From Paratinospora sagittata (Eukaryota; Streptophyta; Magnoliopsida; Ranunculales; Menispermaceae): a stretch of DNA of 64,000 nt. Numbering within the stretch: position 1 is the first letter of the stretch; every line of letters starts with the position of its first letter. The stretch is from contig CM069590.1 of NCBI GenBank assembly GCA_035771175.1, positions 28,596,821 through 28,660,820 of the forward strand, given 5' to 3'. The notes below the pieces were generated by a model, which saw nothing but the letters and a program-made list of their open reading frames with translations, did not search any database and was not told the DNA's origin. A program made the position numbers and the translations under genes. Of the stretch, positions 24,081 to 35,539 are shown piece after piece.

Positions 24081-24945
24081 ATTGCAATTTTGATTCAATT
24101 CGAAGCCTTTTTTTGCAAAGGCAAGAATCATTACTTTCTTCTCTTGAAAAACTCTTCGAAAAGCTCAATCTAACTTGCAAATATCGTGCGTGTTGAATTT
24201 TTGAAAATCAGAGAATGAGTGTTTTACAAAATTTGAAGTTGAAGGTTAAAGAGCAAGAGTACTACAAAATGATTTGAATTCAAAACATTGTTCAATCTAA
24301 AGTTTTTTGGGCGTGCGAGACAATGGGAATCATCTAGGTGTTACTAGAGAATATTTCAATTAAGATAACCTGGCAAAACGGTGAAGGAATAGAAAAATCG
24401 AGCAAGCAGAAGTGCCAACATTTTTCTCGTTAGAAATATCAGATTTTAGTCTAAGACGTGCCAATTGCTGGATAGCCTTATTTTTGAAAAATTAATATTT
24501 TGACACTAAAGAACCATCTCATTGACTCAAAACACTTTGATATAAGAATAAACACTTTTAAATAATCCAAAACTCTTTAAAATTATGATTAAAACCTTTC
24601 GGAAAACATTTTTGTAAAAATGTAATACTATATCGAAAGTGATTTTGAAGACTTTGCAATTTTCAGAGTTTTAGTGCTAAGGTTGATCGAGGGGTTGCCT
24701 TACACACCAGAGATCAAACTAATGCATTAGACGTGAGATATGTCTTCGTTCTTCGAGCTTGATCATTGTAGAATTCGAAAGCTATTGTTTGATGTGTTCT
24801 TGATGCAAAACAGGTGATGTGTTCCTCTTTGATGTGTTATCTTACCGAGACCACTTCATATACTTAGAGTTTTAAACAATGGATAGCCTCTGCAAATCTT
24901 AGCACACAAGGGATAAAATGAAGAACTAGCTGAACATCAAGACAG
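24081..24945 (+). repeat. Monomer M28, class E (H2 copy 1)
   Basis: 865 bp. CCATCTC, ATGTAATAC and AGACGTGAG, with private GTGCCAACA and AATAATCC. Matches M71. Confidence 0.93.
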
Positions 24946-25810
24946 ATTGCAATTTTGATTCAATTCGAAGCCTTTTTTTGCAAAGGCAAGAATCATTACT
25001 TTCTTCTCTTGAAAAACTCTTCGAAAACCTCAATCTAACTTGCAAATATCCTGCGTGTTGTATTTTTGAAAATCAGAGAATAAGTGTTTTATAAAATTTG
25101 AAGTTGAAGGTTAAAGAGCAAGAGTACTACAAAATGATTTGAATTCAAAACATTGTTCAATCTAAAGTTTTTTGGGCGTGCGAGACAATGGGAATCATCT
25201 AGGTGTTACTAGAGAATATTTCAATTAAGATAACCTGGCAAAACTGTGAAGGAATAAAAAAATCGAGCAAGCAGAAGTGCCCACATTTTTCTCGTTAGAA
25301 ATATAAGATTTTAGTCTAAGACGTGCAAATTGCTGGATAGCCTTATTTTTGAAAAATTAATATTTTGACACTAAATAACCATTTCATTGACTCAAAACAC
25401 TTTGATATAAGAATAAACACTTTTAAATAATTCAAAACTCATTAAAATTATGATTAAAACCTTTCGGAAAACATTTTTGTAAAAATGAAATACTATATCA
25501 AAAGTGATTTTGAAGACTTTGCAATTTTCAGAGTTTTAGTGCTAAGATTGATCGAGGGGTTACCTTACACACCAGAGATCAAACTAATGCATTAGACATG
25601 AGATATGTCTACGTTCTTCGAGCTTGATCATTGTAGAATTCGAAAGCTATTGTTTGATGTGTTCTTGATGCAAAACAGGTGATGTGTTCCTCTTTGATGT
25701 CTTATCTTGCCGAGACCACTTCATATACTTAGAGTTTTAATCAATGGATAGCCTCTGCAAATCTTAGCACACAAGGGATAAAATGAAGAACTAGCTGAAC
25801 ATCAAGACAG
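24946..25810 (+). repeat. Monomer M29, class F (H2 copy 1)
   Basis: 865 bp. AATAAAAAAATCG, CTAAATAACC, GATGTCTTATCTTGCC and TTTTAATCAATGG. Matches M72. Confidence 0.93.
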
Positions 25811-26675
25811 ATTGCAATTTTGATTCAATTCGAAGCATTTTTTTGCAAAGGCAAGAATCATTACTTTCTTCTCTTGAAAAACTCTACGAAAAGCTCAATC
25901 TAACTTGCAAATATCGTGCGTGTTGAATTTTTGAAAATCAGAGAATAAGTGTTTTATAAAATTTGAAGTTGAAGGTTAAAGAGCAAGAGTACTACAAAAT
26001 GATTTGAATTCAAAACATTGTTCAATCTAAAGTTTTTTGGGCGTGCGAGACAATGGGAATCATCTAGGTGTTACTAGAGAATATTTCAATTAAGATAACC
26101 TGGCAAAACTGTGAAGGAATAGAAAAATCGAGCAAGCAGAAGTGCCCACATTTTTCTCGTTAGAAATATAAGATTTTAGTCTAAGACGTGCCAATTGCTG
26201 GATAGCCTTATTTTTGAAAAATTAATATTTTGACACTAAAGAACCATTTCATTGACTCAAAACACTTTGATATAAGAATAAACACTTTTAAATAATTCAA
26301 AACTCTTTAAAATTATGATTAAAACCTTTCGGAAAACATTTTTGTAAAAATGAAATACTATATCGAAAGTGATTTTGAAGACTTTGCAATTTTCAGAGTT
26401 TTAGTGCTAAGATTGATCGAGGGGTTCCCTTACACACCAGAGATCAAACTAATGCATTAGACATGAGATATGTCTTCGTTCTTCGAGCTTGATCATTGTA
26501 GAATTCGAAAGCTATTGTTTGATGTGTTCTTGATGCAAAACAGGTGATGTGTTCCTCTTTGATGTGTTATCTTACCGAGACCACTTCATATACTTAGAGT
26601 TTTAAACAATGGGTAGCCTCTGCAAATCTTAGCACACAAGGGATAAAATGAAGAACTAGCTGAACATCAAGACAG
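25811..26675 (+). repeat. Monomer M30, class B (H2 copy 2)
   Basis: 865 bp. GTTCCC and GGGTAG as in M25. Its first 570 bases match M73, where the window ends. Confidence 0.93.
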
Positions 26676-27540
26676 ATTGCAATTTTGATTCAATTCGAAG
26701 CCTTTTTTTGCAAAGGCAAGAATCATTACTTTCTTCTCTTGAAAAACTCTTCGAAAACCTCAATCTAACTTGCAAATATCCTGCGTGTTGTATTTTTGAA
26801 AATCAGAGAATAAGTGTTTTATAAAATTTGAAGTTGAAGGTTAAAGAGCAAGAGTACTACAAAATGATTTGAATTCAAAACATTGTTCAATCTAAAGTTT
26901 TTTGGGCGTGCGAGACAATGGGAATCATCTAGGCGTTACTAGAGAATATTTCAATTAAGATAACCTAGCAAAACGGTGAAGGAATAGAAAAATCGAGCAA
27001 GCAGAAGTGCCCACATTTTTCTCGTTAGAAATATCAGATTTTAGTCTAAGACGTGCCAATTGCTGGATAGCCTTATTTTTGAAAAATTAATATTTTGACA
27101 CTAAAGAACCATTACATTGACTCAAAACACTTTGATATAAGAATAAACACTTTTAAATAATTCAAAACTCTTTAAAATTATGATTAAAACCTTTCGGAAA
27201 ACATTTTTGTAAAAATGAAATACTATATCGAAAGTGATTTTGAAGACTTTGCAATTTTCAGAGTTTTAGTGCTAAGATTGATCGAGGGGTTACCTTACAC
27301 ACCAGAGATCAAACTAATGCATTAGACATGAGATATGTCTTCGTTCTTCGAGCTTGATCATTGTAGAATTCGAAAGCTATTGTTTGATGTGTTCTTGATG
27401 CAAAACAGGTGATGTGTTCCTCTTTGATGTGTTATCTTACCGAGACCACTTCATATACTTAGAGTTTTAAACAATGGGTAGCCTCTGCAAATCTTAGCAC
27501 ACAAGGGATAAAATGAAGAACTAGCTGAACATCAAGACAG
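26676..27540 (+). repeat. Monomer M31, A/B mosaic (H2 copy 2)
   Basis: 865 bp. Class A to CATTACATT, then TATCGAAAG, GTCTTCG and GGGTAG as in B. Private CCTAGCAAAAC. Confidence 0.91.
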
Positions 27541-28405
27541 ATTGCAATTTTGATTCAATTCGAAGCCTTTTTTTGCAAAGGCAAGAATCATTACTTTCTT
27601 CTCTTGAAAAACTCTTCGAAAAGCTCAATCTAACTTGCAAATATCCTGCGTGTTGTATTTTTGAAAATCAGAGAATAAGTGTTTTATAAAATTTGAAGTT
27701 GGAGGTTAAAGAGCAAGAGTACTACAAAATGATTTGAATTCAAAACATTGTTCAATCTAAAGTTTTTTGGGCGTGCGAGGCAATGGGAATCATCTAGGCG
27801 TTACTAGAGAATATTTCAATTAAGATAACCTGGCAAAACGGTGAAGGAATAGAAAAATCGAGCAAGCAGAAGTGCCCACATTTTTCTCGTTAGAAATATC
27901 AGATTTTAGTCTAAGACGTGCCAATTGCTGGATAGCCTTATTTTTGAAAAATTAATATTTTGACACTAAAGAACCATTTCATTGACTCAAAACACTTTGA
28001 TATAAGAATAAACACTTTTAAATAATTCAAAACTCTTTAAAATTATGATTAAAACCTTTCGGAAAACATTTTTGTAAAAATGAAATACTATATCAAAAGT
28101 GATTTTGAAGACTTTGCAATTTTCAGAGTTTTAGTGCTAAGATTGATCGAGGGGTTACCTTACACACCAGATATCAAACTAATGCATTAGACATGAGATA
28201 TGTCTACGTTCTTCGAGCTTGATCATTGTAGAATTCGAAAGCTATTGTTTGATGTGTTCTTGATGCAAAACAGGTGATGTGTTCCTCTTTGATGTGTTAT
28301 CTTACCGAGACCACTTCATATACTTAGAGTTTTAAACAATGGATAGCCTCTGCAAATCTTAGCACACAAGGGATAAAATGAAGAACTAGCTTAACATCAA
28401 GACAG
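27541..28405 (+). repeat. Monomer M32, class A' (H2 copy 2)
   Basis: 865 bp. GTTGGAGG, CCAGATATC and GCTTAAC. AAAAGCTC replaces AAAACCTC; private GCGAGGCAATG. Confidence 0.93.
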
Positions 28406-29270
28406 ATTGCAATTTTGATTCAATTCGAAGCCTTTTTTTGCAAAGGCAAGAATCATTACTTTCTTCTCTTGAAAAACTCTTCGAAAAGCTCAATCTAACT
28501 TGCAAATATCGTGCGTGTTGAATTTTTGAAAATCAGAGAATGAGTGTTTTACAAAATTTGAAGTTGAAGGTTAAAGAGCAAGAGTACTACAAAATGATTT
28601 GAATTCAAAACATTGTTCAATCTAAAGTTTTTTGGGCGTGCGAGACAATGGGAATCATCTAGGTGTTACTAGAGAATATTTCAATTAAGATAACCTGGCA
28701 AAACGGTGAAGGAATAGAAAAATCGAGCAAGCAGAAGTGCCCACATTTTTCTCGTTAGAAATATCAGATTTTAGTCTAAGACGTGCCAATTGCTGGATAG
28801 CCTTATTTTTGAAAAATTAATATTTTGACACTAAAGAACCATCTCATTGACTCAAAACACTTTGATATAAGAATAAACACTTTTAAATAATTCAAAACTC
28901 TTTAAAATTATGATTAAAACCTTTCGGAAAACATTTTTGTAAAAATGTAATACTATATCGAAAGTGATTTTGAAGACTTTGCAATTTTCAGAGTTTTAGT
29001 GCTAAGGTTGATCGAGGGGTTGCCTTACACACCAGAGATCAAACTAATGCATTAGACATGAGATATGTCTACGTTCTTCGAGCTTGATCATTGTAGAATT
29101 AGAAAGCTATTGTTTGATGTGTTCTTGATGCAAAACAGGTGATGTGTTCCTCTTTGATGTGTTATCTTACCGAGACCACTTCATATACTTAGAGTTTTAA
29201 ACAATGGATAGCCTCTGCAAATCTTAGCACACAAGGGATAAAATGAAGAACTAGCTGAACATCAAGACAG
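28406..29270 (+). repeat. Monomer M33, class E with converted right tract
   Basis: 865 bp. CCATCTC and ATGTAATAC as in E. From about 29053 it has AGACATGAG, GTCTACG and GAATTAGAAAG, which match the following M34 rather than the sister monomer M28. Confidence 0.92.
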
Positions 29271-30135
29271 ATTGCAATTTTGATTCAATTCGAAGCCTTT
29301 TTTTGCAAAGGCAAGAATCATTACTTTCTTCTCTTGAAAAACTCTTCGAAAACCTCAATCTAACTTGCAAATATCCTGCGTGTTGTATTTTTGAAAATCA
29401 GAGAATAAGTGTTTTATAAAATTTGAAGTTGGAGGTTAAAGAGCAAGAGTACTACAAAATGATTTGAATTCAAAACATTGTTCAATCTAAAGTTTTTTGG
29501 GCGTGCGAGACAATGGGAATCATCTAGGTGTTACTAGAGAATATTTCAATTAAGATAACCTGGCAAAACTGTGAAGGAATAAAAAAATCGAGCAAGCAGA
29601 AGTGCCCACATTTTTCTCGTTAGAAATATAAGATTTTAGTCTAAGACGTGCAAATTGCTGGATAGCCTTATTTTTGAAAAATTAATATTTTGACACTAAA
29701 TAACCATTTCATTGACTCAAAACACTTTGATATAAGAATAAACACTTTTAAATAATTCAAAACTCATTAAAATTATGATTAAAACCTTTCGGAAAACATT
29801 TTTGTAAAAATGAAATACTATATCAAAAGTGATTTTGAAGACTTTGCAATTTTCAGAGTTTTAGTGCTAAGATTGATCGAGGGGTTACCTTACACACCAG
29901 AGATCAAACTAATGCATTAGACATGAGATATGTCTACGTTCTTCGAGCTTGATCATTGTAGAATTAGAAAGCTATTGTTTGATGTGTTCTTGATGCAAAA
30001 CAGGTGATGTGTTCCTCTTTGATGTCTTTTCTTACCGAGACCACTTCATATACTTAGAGTTTTAAACAATGGATAGCCTCTGCAAATCTTAGCACACAAG
30101 GGATAAAATGAAGAACTAGCTGAACATCAAGACAG
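29271..30135 (+). repeat. Monomer M34, class F (H2 copy 2)
   Basis: 865 bp. GTTGGAGG, AATAAAAAAATCG, CTAAATAACC, GAATTAGAAAG and GATGTCTTTTC. Loss of GAATTC near 29963 removes one of its two EcoRI sites. Confidence 0.93.
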
Positions 30136-31000
30136 ATTGCAATTTTGATTCAATTCGAAGCATTTTTTTGCAAAGGCAAGAATCATTACTTTCTTCTCTT
30201 GAAAAACTCTACGAAAAGCTCAATCTAACTTGCAAATATCGTGCGTGTTGAATTTTTGAAAATCAGAGAATAAGTGTTTTATAAAATTTGAAGTTGAAGG
30301 TTAAAGAGCAAGAGTACTACAAAATGATTTGAATTCAAAACATTGTTCAATCTAAAGTTTTTTGGGCGTGCGAGACAATGGGAATCATCTAGGTGTTACT
30401 AGAGAATATTTCAATTAAGATAACCTGGCAAAACTGTGAAGGAATAGAAAAATCGAGCAAGCAGAAGTGCCCACATTTTTCTCGTTAGAAATATAAGATT
30501 TTAGTCTAAGACGTGCCAATTGCTGGATAGCCTTATTTTTGAAAAATTAATATTTTGACACTAAAGAACCATTTCATTGACTCAAAACACTTTGATATAA
30601 GAATAAACACTTTTAAATAATTCAAAACTCTTTAAAATTATGATTAAAACCTTTCGGAAAACATTTTTGTAAAAATGAAATACTATATCGAAAGTGATTT
30701 TGAAGACTTTGCAATTTTCAGAGTTTTAGTGCTAAGATTGATCGAGGGGTTACCTTACACACCAGAGATCAAACTAATGCATTAGACATGAGATATGTCT
30801 ACGTTCTTCGAGCTTGATCATTGTAGAATTCGAAAGCTATTGTTTGATGTGTTCTTGATGCAAAACAGGTGATGTGTTCCTCTTTGATGTGTTATCTTAC
30901 CGAGACCACTTCATATACTTAGAGTTTTAAACAATGGATAGCCTCTGCAAATCTTAGCACACAAGGGATAAAATGAAGAACTAGCTGAACATCAAGACAG
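30136..31000 (+). repeat. Monomer M35, class B
   Basis: 865 bp. Class B left; GTTACC, GTCTACG and GGATAG on the right give it an A-like end. Confidence 0.92.
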
Positions 31001-31865
31001 ATTGCAATTTTGATTCAATTCGAAGCATTTTTTTGCAAAGGCAAGAATCATTACTTTCTTCTCTTGAAAAACTCTACGAAAAGCTCAATCTAACTTGCAA
31101 ATATCGTGCGTGTTGAATTTTTGAAAATCAGAGAATAAGTGTTTTATAAAATTTGAAGTTGAAGGTTAAAGAGCAAGAGTACTACAAAATGATTTGAATT
31201 CAAAACATTGTTCAATCTAAAGTTTTTTGGGCGTGCGAGACAATGGGAATCATCTAGGTGTTACTAGAGAATATTTCAATTAAGATAACCTGGCAAAACT
31301 GTGAAGGAATAGAAAAATCGAGCAAGCAGAAGTGCCCACATTTTTCTCGTTAGAAATATAAGATTTTAGTCTAAGACGTGCCAATTGCTGGATAGCCTTA
31401 TTTTTGAAAAATTAATATTTTGACACTAAAGAACCATTTCATTGACTCAAAACACTTTGATATAAGAATAAACACTTTTAAATAATTCAAAACTCTTTAA
31501 AATTATGGTTAAAACCTTTCGGAAAACATTTTTGTAAAAATGAAATACTATATCGAAAGTGATTTTGAAGACTTTGCAATTTTTAGAGTTTTAGTGCTAA
31601 GATTGATCGAGGGGTTCCCTTACACACCAGAGATCAAACTAATGCATTAGACATGAGATATGTCTTCGTTCTTCGAGCTTGATCATTGTAGAATTCGAAA
31701 GCTATTGTTTGATGTGTTCTTGATGCAAAACAGGTGATGTGTTCCTCTTTGATGTGTTATCTTACCGAGACCACTTCATATACTTAGAGTTTTAAACAAT
31801 GGGTAGCCTCTGCAAATCTTAGCACACAAGGGATAAAATGAAGAACTAGCTGAACATCAAGACAG
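31001..31865 (+). repeat. Monomer M36, class B
   Basis: 865 bp. GTTCCC and GGGTAG as in M25/M30, with private TTATGGTTAAA and CAATTTTTAG. Extra B monomer between H2 and H3. Confidence 0.92.
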
Positions 31866-32835
31866 ATTGCAATTTTGATTCAATTCGAAGCCTTTTTTTG
31901 CAAAGGCAAGAATCATTACTTTCTTCTCTTGAAAAACTCTTCGAAAACCTCAATCTAACTTGCAAATATCCTGCGTGTTGTATTTTTGAAAATCAGAGAA
32001 TAAGTGTTTTATAAAATTTGAAGTTGAAGGTTAAAGAGCAAGAGTACTACAAAATGATTTGAATTCAAAACATTGTTCAATCTAAAGTTTTTTGGGCGTG
32101 CGAGACAATGGGAATCATCTAGGCGTTACTAGAGAATATTTCAATTAAGATAACCTGGCAAAACGATGAAGGAATAGAAAAATCGAGCAAGCAGAAGTGC
32201 CCACATTTTTCTCGTTAGAAATATCAGATTTTAGTCTAAGACGTGCCAATTGCTGGATAGCCTTATTTTTGAAAAATTAATATTTTGACACTAAAGAACC
32301 ATTTCATTGACTCAAAACACTTTGATATAAGAATAAACACTTTTAAATAATTCAAAACTCTTTAAAATTATGATTAAAACCTTTCGGAAAACATTTTTGT
32401 AAAATTGAAATACTATATCAAAAGTGATTTTGAAGACTTTGCAATTTTCAGAGTTTTAGTGCTAAGATTGATCGAGGGGTTACCTTACACACCAGAGATC
32501 AAACTAATGCATTAGACATGAGATATGTCTACGTTCTTAGACTTTGCATTTTTCAGAGTTTTAGTGGTAAGATTGATCGAGGGGTTACCTTACCCACCAG
32601 AGATCAAACTAATGCATTAGACATGAGATATGTCTACGTTCTTCGAGCTTGATCATTGTAGAATTCGAAAGCTATTGTTTGATGTGTTCTTGATACAAAA
32701 CAGGTGATGTGTTCCTCTTTGATGTGTTATCTTACCGAGACCACTTCATATACTTAGAGTTTTAAACAATGGATAGCCTCTGCAAATCTTAGCACACAAG
32801 GGATAAAATGAAGAACTAGCTTAACATCAAGACAG
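31866..32835 (+). repeat. Monomer M37, class A with 105-bp duplication
   Basis: 970 bp. AACGATGAAGG, AAAATTGAAAT, GATACAAAAC and GCTTAAC. Founding type of H3 position 1. Confidence 0.94.
32434..32643. repeat. 105-bp internal tandem duplication in M37
   Basis: Copy 1 is 32434-32538 and copy 2 is 32539-32643; both begin with AGACTTTGC and end with ACGTTCTT. Copy 2 differs at three sites: GCATTTTTC for GCAATTTTC, GTGGTAAG for GTGCTAAG, and CCCACC for CACACC. The duplicated part contains the 12-bp palindrome and its neighbouring hairpin, so this monomer carries both twice. Confidence 0.94.
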
Positions 32836-33702
32836 ATTGCAATTTTGATTCAATTCGAAGCATTTTTTTGCAAAGGCAAGAATCATTACTTTCTTCTCTT
32901 GAAAAACTCTACGAAAAGCTCAATCTAGAACTTGCAAATATCGTGCGTGTTGAATTTTTGAAAATCAGACAATAAGTGTTTTATAAAATTTGAAGTTGAA
33001 GGTTAAAGAGCAAGAGTACTACAAAATGATTTGAATTCAAAACATTGTTCAATCTAAAGTTTTTTGGGCGTGCGAGACAATGGGAATCATCTAGGTGTTA
33101 CTAGAGAATATTTCAATTAAGATAACCTGGCAAAACTGTGAAGGAATAGAAAAATCGAGCAAGCAGAAGTGCCCACATTTTTCTCGTTAGAAATATAAGA
33201 TTTTAGTCTAAGACGTGCCAATTGCTGGATAGCCTTATTTTTGAAAAATTAATATTTTGACACTAAAGAACCATTTCATTGACTCAAAACACTTTGATAT
33301 AAAAATAAACACTTTTAAATAATTCAAAACTCTTTAAAATTATGATTAAAACCTTTCGGAAAACATTTTTGTAAAAATGAAATACTATATCGAAAGTGAT
33401 TTTGAAGACTTTGCAATTTTCAGAGTTTTAGTGCTAAGATTGATCGAGGGGTTACCTTACACACCAGAGATCAAACTAATGCATTAGACATGAGATATGT
33501 CTTCGTTCTTCGAGCTTGATCATTGTAGAATTCGAAAGCTATTGTTTGATGTGTTCTTGATGCAAAACAGGTGATGTGTTCCTCTTTGATGTGTTATCTT
33601 ACCGAGACCACTTCATATACATAGAGTTTTAAACAATGGGTAGCCTCTGCAAATCTTAGCACACAAGGGATAAAATGAAGAACTAGCTGAACATCAAGAC
33701 AG
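32836..33702 (+). repeat. Monomer M38, class B with 2-bp insertion
   Basis: 867 bp. CTAGAACTTG at 32925-32934 has two extra bases relative to CTAACTTG. CAGACAATAAG, ATAAAAATAAAC and TACATAGAG. Confidence 0.94.
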
Positions 33703-34672
33703 ATTGCAATTTTGATTCAATTCGAAGCCTTTTTTTGCAAAGGCAAGAATCATTACTTTCTTCTCTTGAAAAACTCTTCGAAAACCTCAATCTAACTTGC
33801 AAATATCCTGCGTGTTGTATTTTTGAAAATCAGAGAATAAGTGTTTTATAAAATTTGAAGTTGAAGGTTAAAGAGCAAGAGTACTACAAAATGATTTGAA
33901 TTCAAAACATTGTTCAATCTAAAGTTTTTTGGGCGTGCGAGACAATGGGAATCATCTAGGCGTTACTAGAGAATATTTCAATTAAGATAACCTGGCAAAA
34001 CGATGAAGGAATAGAAAAATCGAGCAAGCAGAAGTGCCCACATTTTTCTCGTTAGAAATATCAGATTTTAGTCTAAGACGTGCCAATTGCTGGATAGCCT
34101 TATTTTTGAAAAATTAATATTTTGACACTAAAGAACCATTTCATTGACTCAAAACACTTTGATATAAGAATAAACACTTTTAAATAATTCAAAACTCTTT
34201 AAAATTATGATTAAAACCTTTCGGAAAACATTTTTGTAAAATTGAAATACTATATCAAAAGTGATTTTGAAGACTTTGCAATTTTCAGAGTTTTAGTGCT
34301 AAGATTGATCGAGGGGTTACCTTACACACCAGAGATCAAACTAATGCATTAGACATGAGATATGTCTACGTTCTTAGACTTTGCATTTTTCAGAGTTTTA
34401 GTGGTAAGATTGATCGAGGGGTTACCTTACCCACCAGAGATCAAACTAATGCATTAGACATGAGATATGTCTACGTTCTTCGAGCTTGATCATTGTAGAA
34501 TTCGAAAGCTATTGTTTGATGTGTTCTTGATACAAAACAGGTGATGTGTTCCTCTTTGATGTGTTATCTTACCGAGACCACTTCATATACTTAGAGTTTT
34601 AAACAATGGATAGCCTCTGCAAATCTTAGCACACAAGGGATAAAATGAAGAACTAGCTTAACATCAAGACAG
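33703..34672 (+). repeat. Monomer M39, class A with 105-bp duplication (H3-1)
   Basis: 970 bp. No difference from M37 found. Confidence 0.94.
34271..34480. repeat. 105-bp internal tandem duplication in M39
   Basis: Copies 34271-34375 and 34376-34480, with the same breakpoints and the same three internal differences as in M37. Confidence 0.94.
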
Positions 34673-35539
34673 ATTGCAATTTTGATTCAATTCGAAGCAT
34701 TTTTTTGCAAAGGCAAGAATCATTACTTTCTTCTCTTGAAAAACTCTACGAAAAGCTCAATCTAGAACTTGCAAATATCGTGCGTGTTGAATTTTTGAAA
34801 ATCAGACAATAAGTGTTTTATAAAATTTGAAGTTGAAGGTTAAAGAGCAAGAGTACTACAAAATGATTTGAATTCAAAACATTGTTCAATCTAAAGTTTT
34901 TTGGGCGTGCGAGACAATGGGAATCATCTAGGTGTTACTAGAGAATATTTCAATTAAGATAACCTGGCAAAACTGTGAAGGAATAGAAAAATCGAGCAAG
35001 CAGAAGTGCCCACATTTTTCTCGTTAGAAATATAAGATTTTAGTCTAAGACGTGCCAATTGCTGGATAGCCTTATTTTTGAAAAATTAATATTTTGACAC
35101 TAAAGAACCATTTCATTGACTCAAAACACTTTGATATAAAAATAAACACTTTTAAATAATTCAAAACTCTTTAAAATTATGATTAAAACCTTTCGGAAAA
35201 CATTTTTGTAAAAATGAAATACTATATCGAAAGTGATTTTGAAGACTTTGCAATTTTCAGAGTTTTAGTGCTAAGATTGATCGAGGGGTTACCTTACACA
35301 CCAGAGATCAAACTAATGCATTAGACATGAGATATGTCTTCGTTCTTCGAGCTTGATCATTGTAGAATTCGAAAGCTATTGTTTGATGTGTTCTTGATGC
35401 AAAACAGGTGATGTGTTCCTCTTTGATGTGTTATCTTACCGAGACCACTTCATATACATAGAGTTTTAAACAATGGGTAGCCTCTGCAAATCTTAGCACA
35501 CAAGGGATAAAATGAAGAACTAGCTGAACATCAAGACAG
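34673..35539 (+). repeat. Monomer M40, class B with 2-bp insertion (H3-1)
   Basis: 867 bp. No difference from M38 found; CTAGAACTTG at 34762-34771. Confidence 0.94.

Larger units (their letters stand above)
21486..25810. repeat. HOR H2, copy 1 (B-A-A'-E-F, 4,325 bp)
   Basis: M25-M29 form a five-monomer unit of exactly 5 x 865 bp. Diagnostic linked variants are GTTCCC in the B monomer, CCAGATATC in A', CCATCTC plus ATGTAATAC in E, and GGAATAAAAAAATCG plus CTAAATAACC in F. The same ordered set returns at 25811. Copy 1 has private changes, including GAATCC and GAACACC in M26, GCAGGAG in M27 and GTGCCAACA in M28, so the two units are not a fresh duplicate. All of copy 1 lies in a segment that recurs 37,620 bp downstream. 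Confidence 0.87.
16927..26380. repeat. Super-repeat arm, copy 1 (9.45 kb visible)
   Basis: This segment recurs at 54547-64000, offset 37,620 bp. Checked markers agree in both copies: GCGAATATCC, GAATCAACTAGG, TTTTACTGC, CTTCATGCAAAAC, GGTAAAAACGG, CCAAAGATC, GAAGCGTTT, ACTATAACAAAAG, GAATCCTTT, TATTGAAAG, GAACACC, GCAGGAG, GATGACCTGG, GTGCCAACA, AATAATCCAAAAC and TATCTTGCCG. Reading line against line, I found no mismatch. The first mismatch to the left is T16926 against G54546. Confidence 0.93.
25811..30135. repeat. HOR H2, copy 2 (B-A-A'-E-F, 4,325 bp)
   Basis: M30-M34 repeat the order of M25-M29. A' again carries CCAGATATC, E carries CCATCTC and ATGTAATAC, and F carries the AATAAAAAA and CTAAATAACC variants. 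In M33 a short tract near the right end has taken on the bases of the following F monomer. Two further class B monomers, M35 and M36, follow before the array changes to H3. Confidence 0.86.
31866..33702. repeat. Extra A+105/B dimer (1,837 bp), copy 1
   Basis: M37 (970 bp) and M38 (867 bp) recur immediately as M39 and M40 at 33703-35539, and I found no difference between the dimers. Shared marks are the 105-bp internal duplication, AACGATGAAGG, AAAATTGAAAT and GATACAAAAC in the first monomer, and CTAGAACTTG, CAGACAATAAG, ATAAAAATAAAC and TACATAGAG in the second. This is a local dimer duplication ahead of the three pentamer copies of H3. Confidence 0.92.

Noticed and set aside
32434..32643. 105-bp insert as a transposon or target-site duplication
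   Set aside because: The extra bases are a direct copy of the adjoining monomer sequence with three changes. There are no terminal inverted repeats and no foreign DNA.
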